NCBI GenBank assembly: GCA_028752905.1
Contig: JAQNBH010000014.1
Location: 1,971,993-2,035,992 of the forward strand
Reading direction: 5' to 3'
Length of the DNA: 64,000 nucleotides
DNA from: Cladorhizidae sp. MBARI D1340-BT2
Lineage: Eukaryota; Porifera; Demospongiae; Poecilosclerida; Cladorhizidae
Shown here: piece by piece, positions 10,150-22,479 of the stretch
How positions within the stretch are numbered: the stretch's first letter is position 1
Layout of the letters: the number at the start of each line of letters is the position of its first letter
Position numbers and translations under genes: made by a program
The notes under the pieces: generated by a model
The model's database searches: none
Seen by the model: the letters and a program-made list of their open reading frames with translations, nothing else
Told to the model about the DNA's origin: nothing

Positions 10150-10588
10150 GTGAACCTGAGGAGGTTTAAATTACAGATGCACTATTTCTAGGTACAGGTG
10201 TGTAAGTGTGAACCTGAGGAGGTTTAAATTACAGATGCACTATCTCTAGGTACAGGTGTGTAAGTGCCTATATTGTGAACCTGAGGAGGTTTAAATTACA
10301 GATGCACTATATATCTCTAGGTACAGGTGTGTAAGTGGCTATATTGTGAACCTGAGGAGGTTTAAATTACAGCTGCACTATTTCTAGGTACAGGTGTGTA
10401 AGTGTGAACCTGAGGAGGTTTAAATTACAGATGCACTATTTCTAGGGTACAGGTGTGTAAGTGGCTATATTGTGAACCTGAGGAGGTTTAAATTACAGAT
10501 GCACTATCTCTAGGTACAGGTGTGTAAGTGGCTATATTGTGAACCTGAGGAGGTTTAAATTACAGATGCACTATCTCTAGGTACAGGC
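10150..10588. repeat. Minisatellite, about seven units of 57-71 bp
   Basis: Units start with gtgaacctgaggaggtttaa at about 10150, 10208, 10275, 10346, 10403, 10474 and 10539. They vary in length by presence or absence of the 3' piece gctatatt. It is non-coding. Confidence 0.93.
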
Positions 10589-12300
10589 CCAAGCAAATTC
10601 AACTATTAATAAAGGAATGGGTGTGGCCCAAAGTCAGACCGACATGCAAAAAATCCAAATAATGCCCATCTTCCGGTGGATGGTTGACCACGTAGACAGT
10701 TATTAGGGGTATTGAAACTTACACCACAGGAATATATGTATCTGATCTATAATATATGTACCAAATATCAAGTATGTGATACTCCTTCATGGTTTGGCAG
10801 CGCTATGAAAATTATTATTTATAACGCGTCCAATGTATATAGCTAATGTCATGCATATTAATTTTATGTGGATATTTTATCCAAGTAATATCAGCCAGGT
10901 GTATCTTAAAAGTTGTTTTGGCCTTTAACCCTTTCATGGATAACTAACTTTACACGGGGTTTTATTTTTTAATCTTATCTTTTCAGAAAAGCAGTGAAGT
11001 ACCTGGCAACCATAGTCCATGAGAAAGCTCCTGCTTTGAGGATCGTTTTGCACCCAATCATGGTTACTGAGCAACAAACCACAGTACTGTGAATATCATT
11101 ATAATGTGTTACACCATTTTGTACTGCAGTTTTCTTTACAAAGATATGCTACATGTTACAGTTTGTTATATTTGGATATATATAATGCTGAATTCACAAA
11201 TATGACATAATAATATTACATATACGTATCTATATATAATAATAGCTAACCTAACACGGCATAAACTACTATATATACAGAAAGAGACAAACACTACTCT
11301 ATGAAAGATGTATTGAAAGATGTATGCAATGCACATAGCAGTTATTTTACAAAGGGGGGGGGGGGAAGTTTCTTTCTAACAAGGCAGGGCTGAGGAGGTA
11401 TTCAGCTACAGTAATCCACATGCGTGTGTTATTTTTCGAAACACCTACGCTCGAGGTGGACTTGGCAGGTCGAGCACAAAATCGGTGATTCATGTCTGTT
11501 GCCACGCTATGGAAGCTGCTTCCTTCTCCAGGTACCCTCACACCGACACAACGCTTGACCTTGGTCACTGCACGAGGATAGTGGTCAAGGTCATGGTTCA
11601 GGTGGTATGCTCAGCATGTTCATCACTTCGAGGTCGTCCTAAGCGCTTCCTAGAAGTAAATGTGCCTATGAGCTCACTGGCAAGTACAAGGTGAAAGGTG
11701 AGTAGTCTCTCCTGCTGAAACTTGTGTGTGCTCAGCTGACCTAACATGTGACTCGATGATGAAACTATTCAATATAGAGGATTCAACTAAGTAATAAAAA
11801 AATACACTTCCACCACTTTATACTACGTCTCCCTATATTGTAATTTAATCACTGCGATCTACTCTCATGAAGCACTGGTAAACAGGGAGGGCAAGGCTTG
11901 GGTACCAGTGTTGGGGTTCAACTGCTGCCTAGTCCCAATATGGTAGGTATTGCTGCCACCAGAGCCTAACAGCTAGGATTAAGTAGCCTAGTCTACCCAG
12001 AGAGGGTTTAAAGTTAGACTAAATTTTATTACTCAAAGCAACAACAGTAGGCTGAAACAGTTTTGGCTGGCAGGTTTTTTTTTATAACCCCTCCCAGCGT
12101 CGCACAGGAAGTGACATAATGGCTAACACCATACAATGCACAGTCCCAAAGTCAAACATACAGATGACAGGTATATAGAGACACATAAGCCTGTATAAAT
12201 CCAGGTGTGAACCACATCAATAACATGGTTAGCTAATTAGAACTTACAGATATAATAATAAGCTATATACCTCTAGCTACAGGTTATGGCCTGGCCATGT
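10589..12300. other. No gene recognised
   Basis: This is mostly AT-rich, non-coding DNA. Short open stretches at 10,985-11,090 (+, 'FRKAVKYLATIVHEKAPALR') and 11,460-11,690 resemble nothing I recognise. A G10 tract lies at 11,357. A moderately GC-richer part at 11,880-12,110 is also unassigned. It may hold the 3' end of the element whose gene lies at 12,333-14,870. Confidence 0.4.
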
Positions 12301-12332
12301 CAGGCGGCCCCTGACAACGAGTATTTATACCA

Positions 12333-14870
12333 TCATGGTCTGTAGAAGACTGGTGACCTCCATGTCCTTGCAGTTCTGGAGCACTGATAACACACAGGAT
12401 GTCTTGAAAAGGTACCCAGCACTGATTTCTCCTGTCTTGTGGCCATGACAGGGTTATTGTATCGTTTCATAAACTTCACATGCACGTCATTGTGTTCCTC
12501 TGAATGCTCAATAATGCTCCCAATGAACCACTCTTGATCGTACATGCAAGTACTACTTGCCAGGTTGAAAGTTATTAGAGCAGGAAAGTGCCTTGCTGGG
12601 AAGAGTGTCTAAACTCAGGGTTGCAGTCACCAAGTCATACATTGGCAGAAGTGTCATCTGCAGATAGCCGCCGCATTTCCAGTGCCCCTTCTGAGGTAGG
12701 TACAAAATTGATGAAAGCGTGTACCTGAAACAGTCTTTGACATGGAGTAACTGTTCTCTAGCTGGTATATATATATCTGTTTGCATTTCTATGCACATCA
12801 TCACTACTGACAAAAAAGTACTTGATTCCGTCTATATGCTGATCAGCCCAGGTGAACATTAGGTGAGGAGTTAGTATTTGATCCTGTTCTGTCTCTTGCT
12901 CTGGTGACTAGTCGTTTTGTGCTCCCCCCTATTCCATCACAAGGACTCTTTCCATGGCTTGTAGCAAAGAAATGCCACTCAGTTTTGAGTCGATAATCAA
13001 TCTGATGGTGGCATAGATTGGCAAAGTTTTTGTGATTCTTGTATTGACTTGCAGCCCCATCACTGTAACAGATCAGCCTTGTTTAGGTTGGCAGCTCCTC
13101 TTTAAAGTGTGATATCAACCTTGTAATGAAGGCATGCACCGTAGTTGTGTCATGTACCATGCTGTCCGAAATGATGCATGCACTCATACACTTGAGTTCA
13201 TCTTCTTCCTTGTAATAGATGGCAAATGGGTGGAGGGTGGCTTGGCTATTATCCTAATAAAATCCCTGCACTGTATCTTGTACTATATACATTGCCGAAT
13301 CATGTTGTAGAGTTTCTTTTATCGATTTCAGGTGAGCTGATTGTGATTTGGCGATAAAATGATGTTGTCTTAGGACTTCAAATTTATTGTCTAAAAATTA
13401 TTGCAATGGGAGCTGTAAGTCCATGAGAGCAGTTCCATCAGTGTGCACTCACTGCTTGAAACTGATGGAGTCATCCATGTCTATATCATTATCAGAAAAC
13501 AGTTCTGACAGGTAGTCACTCTTATCTGGACACTCATAACTGCATCATACAAGTTCTATTGTCTAGGCTGCAAACCATACTTGACAATGCTTTATAATCA
13601 TTGTGACACGGAATGGCTGCAACAAGCAACTTTGCATTTTGATGTTGCTCGCAGACAAACAGAATGCATACCCCTCACGGCCTGCTGTTTACGGAAACAC
13701 ACCATTTCGGCCTAAGCTCACAAAATTTGGAAAAACCAATTGTGCCTCCTGTATTTTTCCAAGTATATACTCAAGGTGAAGTTCTTTCAGATTTACAAGA
13801 AGCAAACACTTCTGCATCTGGACCTTGCCACCATCTGTCCTGTACATAATCCTTCTTCCCTGGACACATGCGGGAATATTCTTCAGATTGATAAAATGCA
13901 ATTACTCTCTCAAACACTTCTGTACTCAAGGTCCGTCCTTTTGGGAGGTCTGGCTCAACCAGAATCCCTTTGGTTATCTTAAGTTCTCTGGCTCTCTTCA
14001 CTAAATGTTTGGATATATTAAACTCATTCATGGTCTTTGTGATACTCCAACTTTCTTGGAGCATGTTCGCATTACTTCTTTAACAAGTAAATTAGTCTAT
14101 CTAAATTCTCGCACTTCTTACAAGGTGTTCAATTTCTGTGGTACTCAATTCATCTGTTGGTATGTCTAGGACTTTAGCCACCTTCACTTTAGCTGCTGTT
14201 TGGCCATAACAACTGACTTTGTCTCGCCTACCGACTGGTTTGATTGGAGAACAGCCCAGTAATGATGAGCTGGTATCAAGTGACTCTTTCTCAGTATTGG
14301 GTGGTTCATAACAATCATCGGCTGAGGATTCTTGTCATCATGCTTCCTAAACCTGGAATTACATGAATTACATGTGGAACATAACTTTTGACCAGGTTTT
14401 AAAGTTAGCAATTCCGCCGTATCTTCATAGTGACTCTGCAACATAAAAAGATCAATTGTCTAAATAGATCAGCCTAAGAAGTATATATTAAGTACGACGA
14501 ACTAGTGAAATACAACTTGGAGCAAAACAAGTATGAGAGGTAATTGAAATAGTAAACTTACTTGAGATACGTTTCTTGTGCATTTTGAAGGGATCGCAGC
14601 AATACTTTAGCAGACTTCCATAACGAGAGAGATACACTTTCTCATGGTGAAAGCACAATGTGCTGTCATCAGATACTTCTCCATTCCAATAGTTTCTTGT
14701 CTTCCTGTGATAACTCGGAGGCTGCAACCATTCCAACATTTCTGCTAAATGAAGTCCTGTGGCCATATCTGTCGGTATACTTCCAATGCTACATGGGTTG
14801 GACGACCTTGAAACATTTGCTTCCATGCTTGAATAGTTGAAAGATTCAAGGAGATAAGGTGACAATATAC
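12333..14870 (-). pseudogene. Putative transposase of the 'PGKKDYV / SDGAxxQYKN' family, degraded
   Basis: The family is an uncharacterised one that I recognise from multi-copy proteins of corals, sponges and fishes. On the minus strand, in order: 'CCDPFKMHKK' (about 14,600), 'LKPGQKLCSTC' (about 14,395), a helix-turn-helix-like stretch 'MNEFNISKHLVKRARELKI' (about 14,030-13,970), 'FYQSEEYSRMCPGKKDYV' (about 13,895-13,845), 'MQKCLLLVNLKELHLEY', 'YSDGAASQYKNHKNFANLC' (about 13,060-13,000), 'EWHFFATSHGKSPCDGIGG' (about 12,990-12,935), then 'MYDQEWFIGSIIEHSEEH' and 'DVHVKFM' near the end, a C-terminal Tudor/SH3-like strand set. The Asp residues of 'YSDGA' and 'PCDG' would be active-site candidates if the fold is RNase-H-like, which is inference. 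Several frameshifts are present. Confidence 0.72.
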
Positions 14871-14983
14871 ACATGCAAATCTCAAGGTGCTTTTTATACC
14901 ATGGCAGTTATCACCACCAATCAACAATATGTATATAAAACACATCTGCACAAATTATCCTGCCAAACATACAAACAGGAAAA

Positions 14984-15690
14984 ACATCTACCCACAAAGC
15001 TCATCAGCATAACTATCCTGCACAAACATCTACCCACAAAGCTCATCAGCATAACTATCCTGCACAAACATCTACCCACAAAGCTCATCAGCATAACTAT
15101 CCTGCACAAACATCTACCCACAAAGCTCATCAGCATAACTATCCTGCACAAACATCTACCCACAAAGCTCATCAGCATAACTATCCTGCACAAACATCTA
15201 CCCACAAAGCTCATCAGCATAACTATCCTGCACAAACATCTACCCACAAAGCTCATCAGCATAACTATCCTGCACAAACATCTACCCACAAAGCTCATCA
15301 GCATAACTATCCTGCACAAACATCTACCCACAAAGCTCATCAACATAACTATCCTGCACAAACATCTACCCACAAAGCTCATCAGCATAACTATCCTGCA
15401 CAAACATTACCCACAAAGCTCATCAGCATAACTATCCTGTACAAACATTACCCACAAAGCTCATCAACATAACTATCCTGTACAAACATCTACCCACAAA
15501 AGCTCATCAGCATAATTATCCTGCACAAACATCTATATACCCACAAAGCTCATCAGCATAACTATCCTGCACAAACATCTACCCACAAAACTCATCAGCA
15601 TAACTATCCTGCACAAACATTACCCACAAAGCTCATCAGCATAACTACCCTGCACAAACATACAAACATCTACCCATAAAACTCAACAAC
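14984..15690. repeat. 42-bp minisatellite, about 16-17 units
   Basis: The unit is cacaaacatctacccacaaa followed by gctcatcagcataactatcctg. The first 9-10 copies are almost perfect and later ones have indels. Because 42 is a multiple of 3, artificial open frames of 160-190 codons run through both strands. These are not genes. Confidence 0.97.
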
Positions 15691-15964
15691 ATATTCAAAA
15701 CACATCACCACAAACTATTGCTCCCACCCAGTCCATGTGAATTCATGAAATAATTAATGAACTGGAGTATAAAGTAGATGGGAGTTGTCCCACCCCCAAA
15801 TGATTATTCTAATAGTGCTATATTTAGTAACCAAGTCATATTTTCCATTTGTAGTATATGCAACTGCTGAGTCATTGGGTTTCCCCAAAAGAATTATTAC
15901 AAAGGAGAAAATCGTGAAGTTGACTATATATATTTTCCTCATAAGTATATGTTAAGAGAATGTG

Positions 15965-17816
15965 ATATCAGTGATCTGTGACTTTGTAGTCACTCTTTTT
16001 GATACGGCTATAGTCTCTTGACCGTAAAACGAGTTCGCAATGCCTAGATTGCTGAAGACCCAGGCTCTCTGACACATTCTTGAGGGACGAGCTAGCGTCG
16101 TTGAAGACAGACTGCAACAGCGCATGCAGTATCAACAGCCAATTTGCCTAAGAATAATTCTTTGGGACAAAGTTTCCAAACAATTGCATGTAATGATTCA
16201 TTAAGATTTTGGGTGTATCTCCCAACACACCTCACGAGTAGGTCGTTGATGCCTAGGCATTTGTAGATTGGCTTTAGAAGATTAACTATGGCTGCAGGGA
16301 TTGGCTTTTTTGTGTGTTTTGTGTGTTGAAATGGTTCATTATTAGCTTTTGCTTTTTGCCATTTACACCATCAATCTTTTCCCGGAGGACAATGATGTAG
16401 GGATGCTTGGACAGATTTCATCATTCCATGAAGATTACCTTTGCAACCTCTAATAGCCTGACCACTAATTCTGAAGAGTGTCAATTACCTTAGTAGTAAG
16501 TCTACCAACTCCTCCAATTGTCTTTCCATCAGAAAGTTTTTCACATCTTCATTCTTTCTTGAGATTGCGTAGGGCTGTTGATTGTGTAGGGCTGTCCCAT
16601 TCTCTTTTGTACGTGACCAACACAGTCAACCTTTTCTACCTCATTATCTTTCAGAACCATATGGCCAAGCAAAATAGAATGAGTTTTACAGTCTCCGTCA
16701 CATATAAGGCACTTGTACCTTAATTTGTAGTCAAGAGATCTGGCGAACATCATGCATATCCCTTTCGGTTCCATAGCCACAGCTGAACCCTCATGGTTTG
16801 CTTCACAGCACGACTCATGTTCCTTTTTCCACTCTTTGTACTTCTCGCTCTTGTGATCATATTTATCCCAGTACTTGCAACCAGAACAATGCCGAGATAA
16901 AACTTGGTAGTCAGCTACTTTACCGGACTCATGCTCAATTGCAAAAACAGCACCATATAAGGAGGAAAAACCACGCCTCTGCCAAGTACCATCGGAACTG
17001 ATAATAATGTCAACAACTGCATCGCCTGATACATCATAGCATTCACAAACTTCTTTTCGGGCTTGACACATACTTTTATTAGCTTGTGCAATACCATGTG
17101 TATTGATAACCATTGCATGATCCCTGTATGATTGTTGGGAAACTGGTGAAGGTAAGTCAAGCATGGCACAGAAGATTTCGAGTGAACTGCGAGTTCCTCC
17201 TATGAACACTTGTTAGCAAATATGATTTTACGATTAATCCGTAATGCATGTCAATTGTAGAGAAAGGGATACCAGTAACAGTGCCACAGTCCTCACAGCG
17301 TAAGAATGGGTAAGTACAAAGGCCAACTGATATGATCTTATCTTCATGAAATTTCACAGGACCAGACAAACAGAACTTACAGACTACAGCTTTCTCTAGA
17401 GCAGGTACTAAACTCTCCCTCTCAAGAATAACAGCCTTACTCCCTTGCTGACTGGGTTTCAAACTGGTCTTCTTCTTTTTAGAGAAGATGCTACTGGAGG
17501 AGACTTCACAAGCTGCTGACACCTTTTGAGATTTGAGAAGGGGCCTTTCTCTTATGTGGAGGGAAAATCTTCTTTCTCTTTGCTGTCCTTTGTTTGATCC
17601 CTGGCATTTCTCCCACTGAAGGTTAGTCACTGAAGGTTAGTAAAAAACTTGAACAGTTAGTCAAAAACTGAACACGTAGCCGCATATAAATTGCGAGGTA
17701 TAAACTTATTTCAAAGGCTTACTTCTAGAAGGGTTCGGAGTATTATTGAATGCATCATCTGAAAGAGCATGCTTTTCTAATTCTGGGAAAGTAAATTTAA
17801 GGGAAGTTGATGGCAT
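15965..17816 (-). pseudogene. Mutator-like transposase copy A (PF20700 type), two exons, frameshifted
   Basis: Exon 1 is 17,816-17,723: ATG, 'MPSTSLKFTFPELEKHAL', donor GTAAGC. Exon 2 begins near 17,620 with a basic region ('KGQQRERRFSLHIRERPLL'), a Cys-X2-Cys pair ('CKFC'), 'CEDCGTVTGIPFS', 'GGTRSSLEIFCAML', 'LPSPVSQ' and the catalytic strand 'VVDIIISSDGTWQRRGFSSL' (about 17,010-16,950). Then come 'CSGC', 'GSAVAMEPKGICMMFARS', 'CDGDCKT' (second acid) and 'VDCVGHVQKRMG' (His). The C-terminus (about 16,540-15,965) gives 'CPPGK', 'NLNESLH', 'ELFLG' and 'SLGLQQSRHCE'. Frameshifts near 17,240-17,200 and beyond 16,540 break it. It is the best-preserved Mutator-like copy here, about 600 codons. Confidence 0.88.
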
Positions 17817-18089
17817 TTTTTTAAATTTTTTTAATTTTTTAAAATTTTTTACTTGTGGTTACAACTTTAGAGCTCCGTAGATTCTGCAAACTTCATGGTA
17901 TGGACTTGATATATACATGTAGCTCAAAAGATAGGTCTCTCAGTTGCTATTTCTGGTGATACGCAAATAATGGCAAGCGATCGATTTATTAGCGTCTATT
18001 ACAGCGGTGAGAGGGTTAACATATATTTGAATCAAAAAAGAAGAAAAAAGTATTCATGTCAACTCTAAAATACATTTCAATGAGAAGGT
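17817..18089. other. AT-rich spacer, no gene
   Basis: This short region lies between two minus-strand transposase relics and starts with a T-rich tract (17,817-17,850). It presumably contains the 5' end of the Mutator-like copy and the 3' end of the hAT; no clear terminal repeats were found. Confidence 0.4.
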
Positions 18090-19765
18090 TGTTGCTGTTT
18101 GTTATGAATTAGAAGTTGAAATTCTGGAGTTGTCTTTGATAAGGCAACACGCATGTCATGTCTAACATCCAATCGATTTCTACTTTTAGTCTTAATTGTA
18201 ACGAGCTGAAAATCTTGATTCACAAAGATACATAGTTGCAAATGGTATCAAGGTCCCCAAGCCCTCTTTGCTAGCTGAGGATAGCCTTGTGTTAAGGAGC
18301 ACCAAAAATCTCCAAGGCATTTTGAAACCGTATAATTTCTTTTGTTCTCAAGTCGATAAGATCATCTTTGGCAAGGTCTGCATCACTAATTTGATTAATG
18401 TCAGCAAGGAAAGGACCATGCCTCGACTTTTAGGTCATCTGAGCAGAAGTAACCATTTAAAGAGTTCTGTAGGGTTTCCAGGTGTGCACATTTCTGTATG
18501 CAGAGAAACCGACAGTGCTTTCTCTCTCTCTACTCCACTTGGCAGAAGCACTTCCTCAAGTATTGGAAAGTTTGCATAATTGTGTGCCTCCAGTCTGGTA
18601 GTTTGTCCAATAAAGCTTGTAGTGTTTCAGAAGCATCCATAATGGTGACTGCTTGGCCTTCGAAAGACATACCTCATTCATATGGCCAAAGAAATCTGCC
18701 AAATAAGCCAAGCCATGTATGAACTCCTCCCTTTCAAATTGTTCTTTTCTTTCTAAAAAAATTAGAAACTTCTGCCCTAAGTTCCATCAAACGCTTCAAA
18801 ATTTGTCCTCTGGAAAGCCAGCGGACTTCTGTGTGGTAAAGAAGAACTTCATGTTCTGCTCCCATTTCTTGACAAAACATCTTGAAAAGATGATGATTCA
18901 GAGCCCTGGCTCTGATGAAGTTGACAACTTTCACTGCAGTAGACAATACTTCTTTCAGGATTGTTGGCAGAGTTTTTGATGCCAGTGCATGGCGATGTAG
19001 AAAACAGTGAGTGACAATGACGAGAGGAGCTTCTTTCTTCACTAAAGCAGCCAAACCAGATGTGTTACCAAGCATTGCAGGCGCTCCATCTGTGCATAAA
19101 GTACCCAAATATTTCTTCCAGTCAAAACCTTGCTTGGCAAAGACTTTTTACCTTATCAAATATGTCAATGGCTTTTGTTGTTTCCAATAGTGGCTCACAA
19201 AAATAGGAATTCCTCTTTAAAGGCATCAGCATGAACATAACGGACAAAAGCAAGTAGTTGACTACACTGAAAAATGTCTGACTTTCATCCAGTTGCATAC
19301 TGAATTGAAAAGGTGTAGCTGCCAACTCTTCATGACTTGCTTCAAAATATTAGAACACATAAACTATTCTGGAATGTGTGACGTCATTTGACGAAGGGAT
19401 TGCTTCGATTTTCTTCCTCTGCTACAATCCACAAACCAGCTCAACCATATCCACTGCACATGGCTTCACGAAAGTCTCCCCAATTGTGTGAAGGCTTCTT
19501 TTCTTTGGCAATCTGGATAAGCAACCTTGTAAGAAGCTTCAAGACAAGGCTTTTGCGTTGGGGCAAATCTAAGTTTTGGCAAAGTCCCAGCCTTCTCAAA
19601 TCGAGCCGCCTTCTTTGCATGAAATATATCTGTACTCTCCAATACATTTTCAGGATGTACAGACATGAGGTGCTTCCTTCAACTTTGTTGTTGGCTTGAT
19701 GCTTCCATTGGCAAGAACTTTGCCACACAAGAAACACTGGCTTTTATATCCCATCACGCTCAATG
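18090..19765 (-). pseudogene. hAT transposase, ZBED5/FAM200-like, frameshifted
   Basis: It starts near 19,765 with a BED-type zinc finger ('CFLCGKVLANGSIKP') and 'HLMSVHPENVLESTDIFHAKK', then 'KLRFAPTQKPCLEASYKVA' (about 19,590-19,535). The core shows 'FQFSMQLDESQT' (first Asp, about 19,300), 'GTLCTDGAPAMLG' (second Asp, about 19,105), 'VIVTHCFLHRHALASKTLP' and 'YHTEVRWLSRGQILKRLMEL' (about 18,840-18,790). The hAT dimerisation end is visible at about 18,235-18,090 as 'CESRFSA' followed in another frame by 'TIKTKSRNRLDVRHDMRVAL'. The order matches vertebrate ZBED5/Charlie-type proteins. Multiple frameshifts mean it is dead. The terminal repeats were not located. Confidence 0.85.
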
Positions 19766-20298
19766 ATGCAAGTAAAACCAAAGGCTACATATATAGTCTT
19801 CATTGTACTTCCTTTTCTTTGACATTTTTTTTGTTCAAGCTGTGCTAGAAGAAGTCTTGCTAGTGAAAGTGCAGCAAATCATGCAGGACTGCAGTAAATG
19901 TAACCCTGAATGAAGTGTGATGAGACATATGAACCCACATGAAGGAAGTGTGATGTCTGACACATAACAATTTAGCAAAGTATCAGTAAGTTTGGTCACC
20001 ACCATATTTAAACAGGTGGTAATGCTTAGATTCAGAAAGCTTGTTACCACTTTGTGGAAATTAGATATTTCTTACTCCTGGGCTTCACCTTAGGGTCCTC
20101 CACAAATTATGAGCATTAAATCTATATATTTTAGTTATGTTGTGTACCTACCCCCTAAATCCCACATGGACCCCAGGTTAAGAACTCATGACCTAGAGTA
20201 TCTATTAGCTCTCGTTTGGAGGAAGACAGGCCAGCCAGCCCTGTTTCAGAATCCACTGCTTGACAATGACAGCAACCTCCACAGCCCAACGCTCAAAG

Positions 20299-20622
20299 GG
20301 TTTCATACAGGGGGTGGGGAGACCTGGAATTTCCCCTCCCCAGCCAGAGTCCCCCCCCCCCCCCCCCGGATTTTCATGTCATATTATAATTAGTGCAACA
20401 TTGACATTTTGCTAACATTTTGCTAACATTATAGTAATTTGGAAGACAGAATTTTATAAAGCAATACGTTTAGCAAGTGACTGAGTGTGGCCGATAAAAT
20501 CAGTGGCTACACTTTCCAGCTATATACATAAGTATAGATTAGTGTGATAAAAGTGGGCATTGAAAAAAAATCTAAGCTGGATACTCCCCCCCCCAACCAA
20601 AAATCCTGTATGAAACTCTGCA
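20299..20622. mobile_element. Possible MITE with inverted ends gtttcatacagg
   Basis: gtttcatacagg near 20,300 recurs inverted near 20,610, each followed inwardly by a G-rich/C-rich tract (including a C17 run at 20,351-20,367). There is no coding capacity. Target duplications were not clear, so this is a weak call. Confidence 0.35.
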
Positions 20623-20632
20623 AATCCATCTA

Positions 20633-22368
20633 CAGTAGAATCTCAGAGTTACGAACCCCTCGGGAAAATGAGTGTTCATAACTCTGAAACAATTACATCA
20701 TAATGATGTCGTGCTTATTTTGACTTGTTTAACAGTACAGTATATATATATGTACTTGTACGTACTTATCTACTCTTCCGCAGGTATTTCACAATTGTTT
20801 CACTGTTACAAGACTCTCCACTTACCTAAATGCTATGCCATCACATGTATTAAATTATATTCACTTGTACAAATTATATACCATCACACCAAGTATGTCT
20901 GTACTTTATAACCAAGATTATTTTAAAGAAATCAGTTTGTTTTAAAGAATCATGTCTCTTCTTTGCTGCTAAAGAGTGCAGTTCACGTAGAAGTACCAAG
21001 TTCTGCTTGTTGTTCCATCCATGTCAAACAAGTGCTGAAAGCTTCTTCAGCTTCAGTATGGGTGATGGTGACAGTAGTTTGTTCTTCCTATTCCTCCTCA
21101 CTTTCATCAACTACTGATGATGCTCGAACAGTGCCTAGTATATCCTCATCAGTCATGTCCTCCACAACAGTTTCACCTTGGTCCATGGTTAGCCATTCTT
21201 CCATCTCAGCATCAGGGACACCTAACTGATTACATTCTTCAGACACCCCTGGCAATTCTTCTTGTTGACTACCAGTCTGGACCAAAGCCTAGCTTGTTCC
21301 AGGCATGACTAAGTGAGATTGTAGAAATCTCATCCCAAGGACCAGATAAACCACATCTTTGATGGCGAGGCTCTTGCTGAATTGCACAAAAGAGTCATGC
21401 TCCGAGTGCCCCAGTATATAGCAGCTTTCTTAACAGTCATTTCTTGTATCTACGCTTTAAGTTAAGTTCTCTGGCAGTAATAAAGAACGGGCAGAGCCGA
21501 CATATTCACTCCAGAAAAACATGGCATATATAGCACTTTTGTGTATAAATACTAAAGGCAGGTGGAAATCTCCACTGGCATTAGCAGTGGACATCAATGT
21601 CACTCTATCCTTAGGAGATTTAAAATTCTTTGCGTGCATCGGCTAAGGTTTTGTTTGGAAGGATACGCCAGGCCTGTCTCATTACAGTTAAAAATCTGGT
21701 GTGGAGACGGCTCGTGTTCTTGCACAAATTCATGGAAATTTTTTCTGCAGCACTATATATATAGCATCTGCTGACAGGGATTCCACCTTGTTGACTCAAC
21801 TGCTTTATTCCATGTCTCTTCTTAAATCGATGCAACCATCCATTGCTACCTTTGAAGTCATCTTCAGATTTATCTGGGTGGAGCTGTTGAAAAAGCAATC
21901 TTGCTTTTTCCATCAAGACACCCCTCTTATGCCGTTCTTGTGTGAACCACAAATGCATGGCTCTATCAAAAGCATCTGATCATCATCAGCTCTTCTTACT
22001 ATGCACCTCTTTTTCAGGGAGCTAACATCTTGTGCTTCAGCAGAAACCTCGTGATCTTTTCCCTAGCTTTTTTAATGTCTGGCACGGTTGTTTTTCCAAT
22101 TCCAAACTCCTTGGCTACAGCTGACAAAGTAGTAGCTGACAAAGTACTACTGCCTTGGTCCACTTTCTTCAAAATCTTAAGTTTCTCATCGATGGATAGC
22201 GCTTACGTTTCGTAGAAGAGCTTGAGCAAAGAAACTACACGTGCGAAGGAGAGCGAGCGCAGCTGCAATTCAGGTGCGCACGCGCGATAAATATTACCTG
22301 TGCGTGGGTCGAGTGACGATCCTTGACCCGTCGGATGTTGACTTGCTTGAGGTTTTCGGGTTCTACTG
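20633..22368. mobile_element. Pogo/Tigger-like DNA transposon with TA target sites
   Basis: The left end CAGTAGAATCTCAGAGTTACG follows TA at 20,631-20,632. The right end ...GGGTTCTACTG (22,358-22,368) is followed by TA at 22,369-22,370. CAGTAGAATCTC-type ends are typical of Tigger/jerky elements. The right repeat is degenerate beyond about 10 bp. The element is 1.74 kb and encloses a minus-strand jerky-like transposase. Confidence 0.82.
20980..22205 (-). pseudogene. Tigger/jerky-like transposase (CENP-B HTH plus DDE_1), frameshifted
   Basis: The minus strand from 22,205 shows a pogo/CENP-B helix-turn-helix ('SIDEKLKILKKVDQG', 'LSAVAKEFGIGKTTV'). Next is a Tc5-type helix-turn-helix ('LWFTQERHKRGVL', 'FKGSNGWLHRFKKRHGI', about 21,950-21,820), then 'CNETGLAWRILPNKT'-like residues in two frames (about 21,700-21,645) and 'PKDRVTLMSTANASGDFHLPL' (about 21,615-21,555). 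An acidic C-terminus ('EEWLTMDQGETVVEDMTDED') lies at about 21,205-21,120. Frame breaks around 21,830 and 21,640 indicate a relic. The family acts by cut-and-paste at TA dinucleotides. Confidence 0.86.
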
Positions 22369-22479
22369 TACTCCCATTCCTGAAACTGCTTCCTTCTCAG
22401 GTAGAAAATCAAGACCCCCATATTCCCCATGACTCTTGAGTTTGTTTTGTTATAATTATATGCAACTTTCTTACATTAA

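Noticed and set aside
14859..15431. 160-190-codon repeat proteins on both strands
   Set aside because: They are a consequence of the 42-bp tandem period. Both strands are equally open.
14984..15690. CRISPR-like array
   Set aside because: The repeats are directly abutting without unique spacers, in a eukaryotic context.
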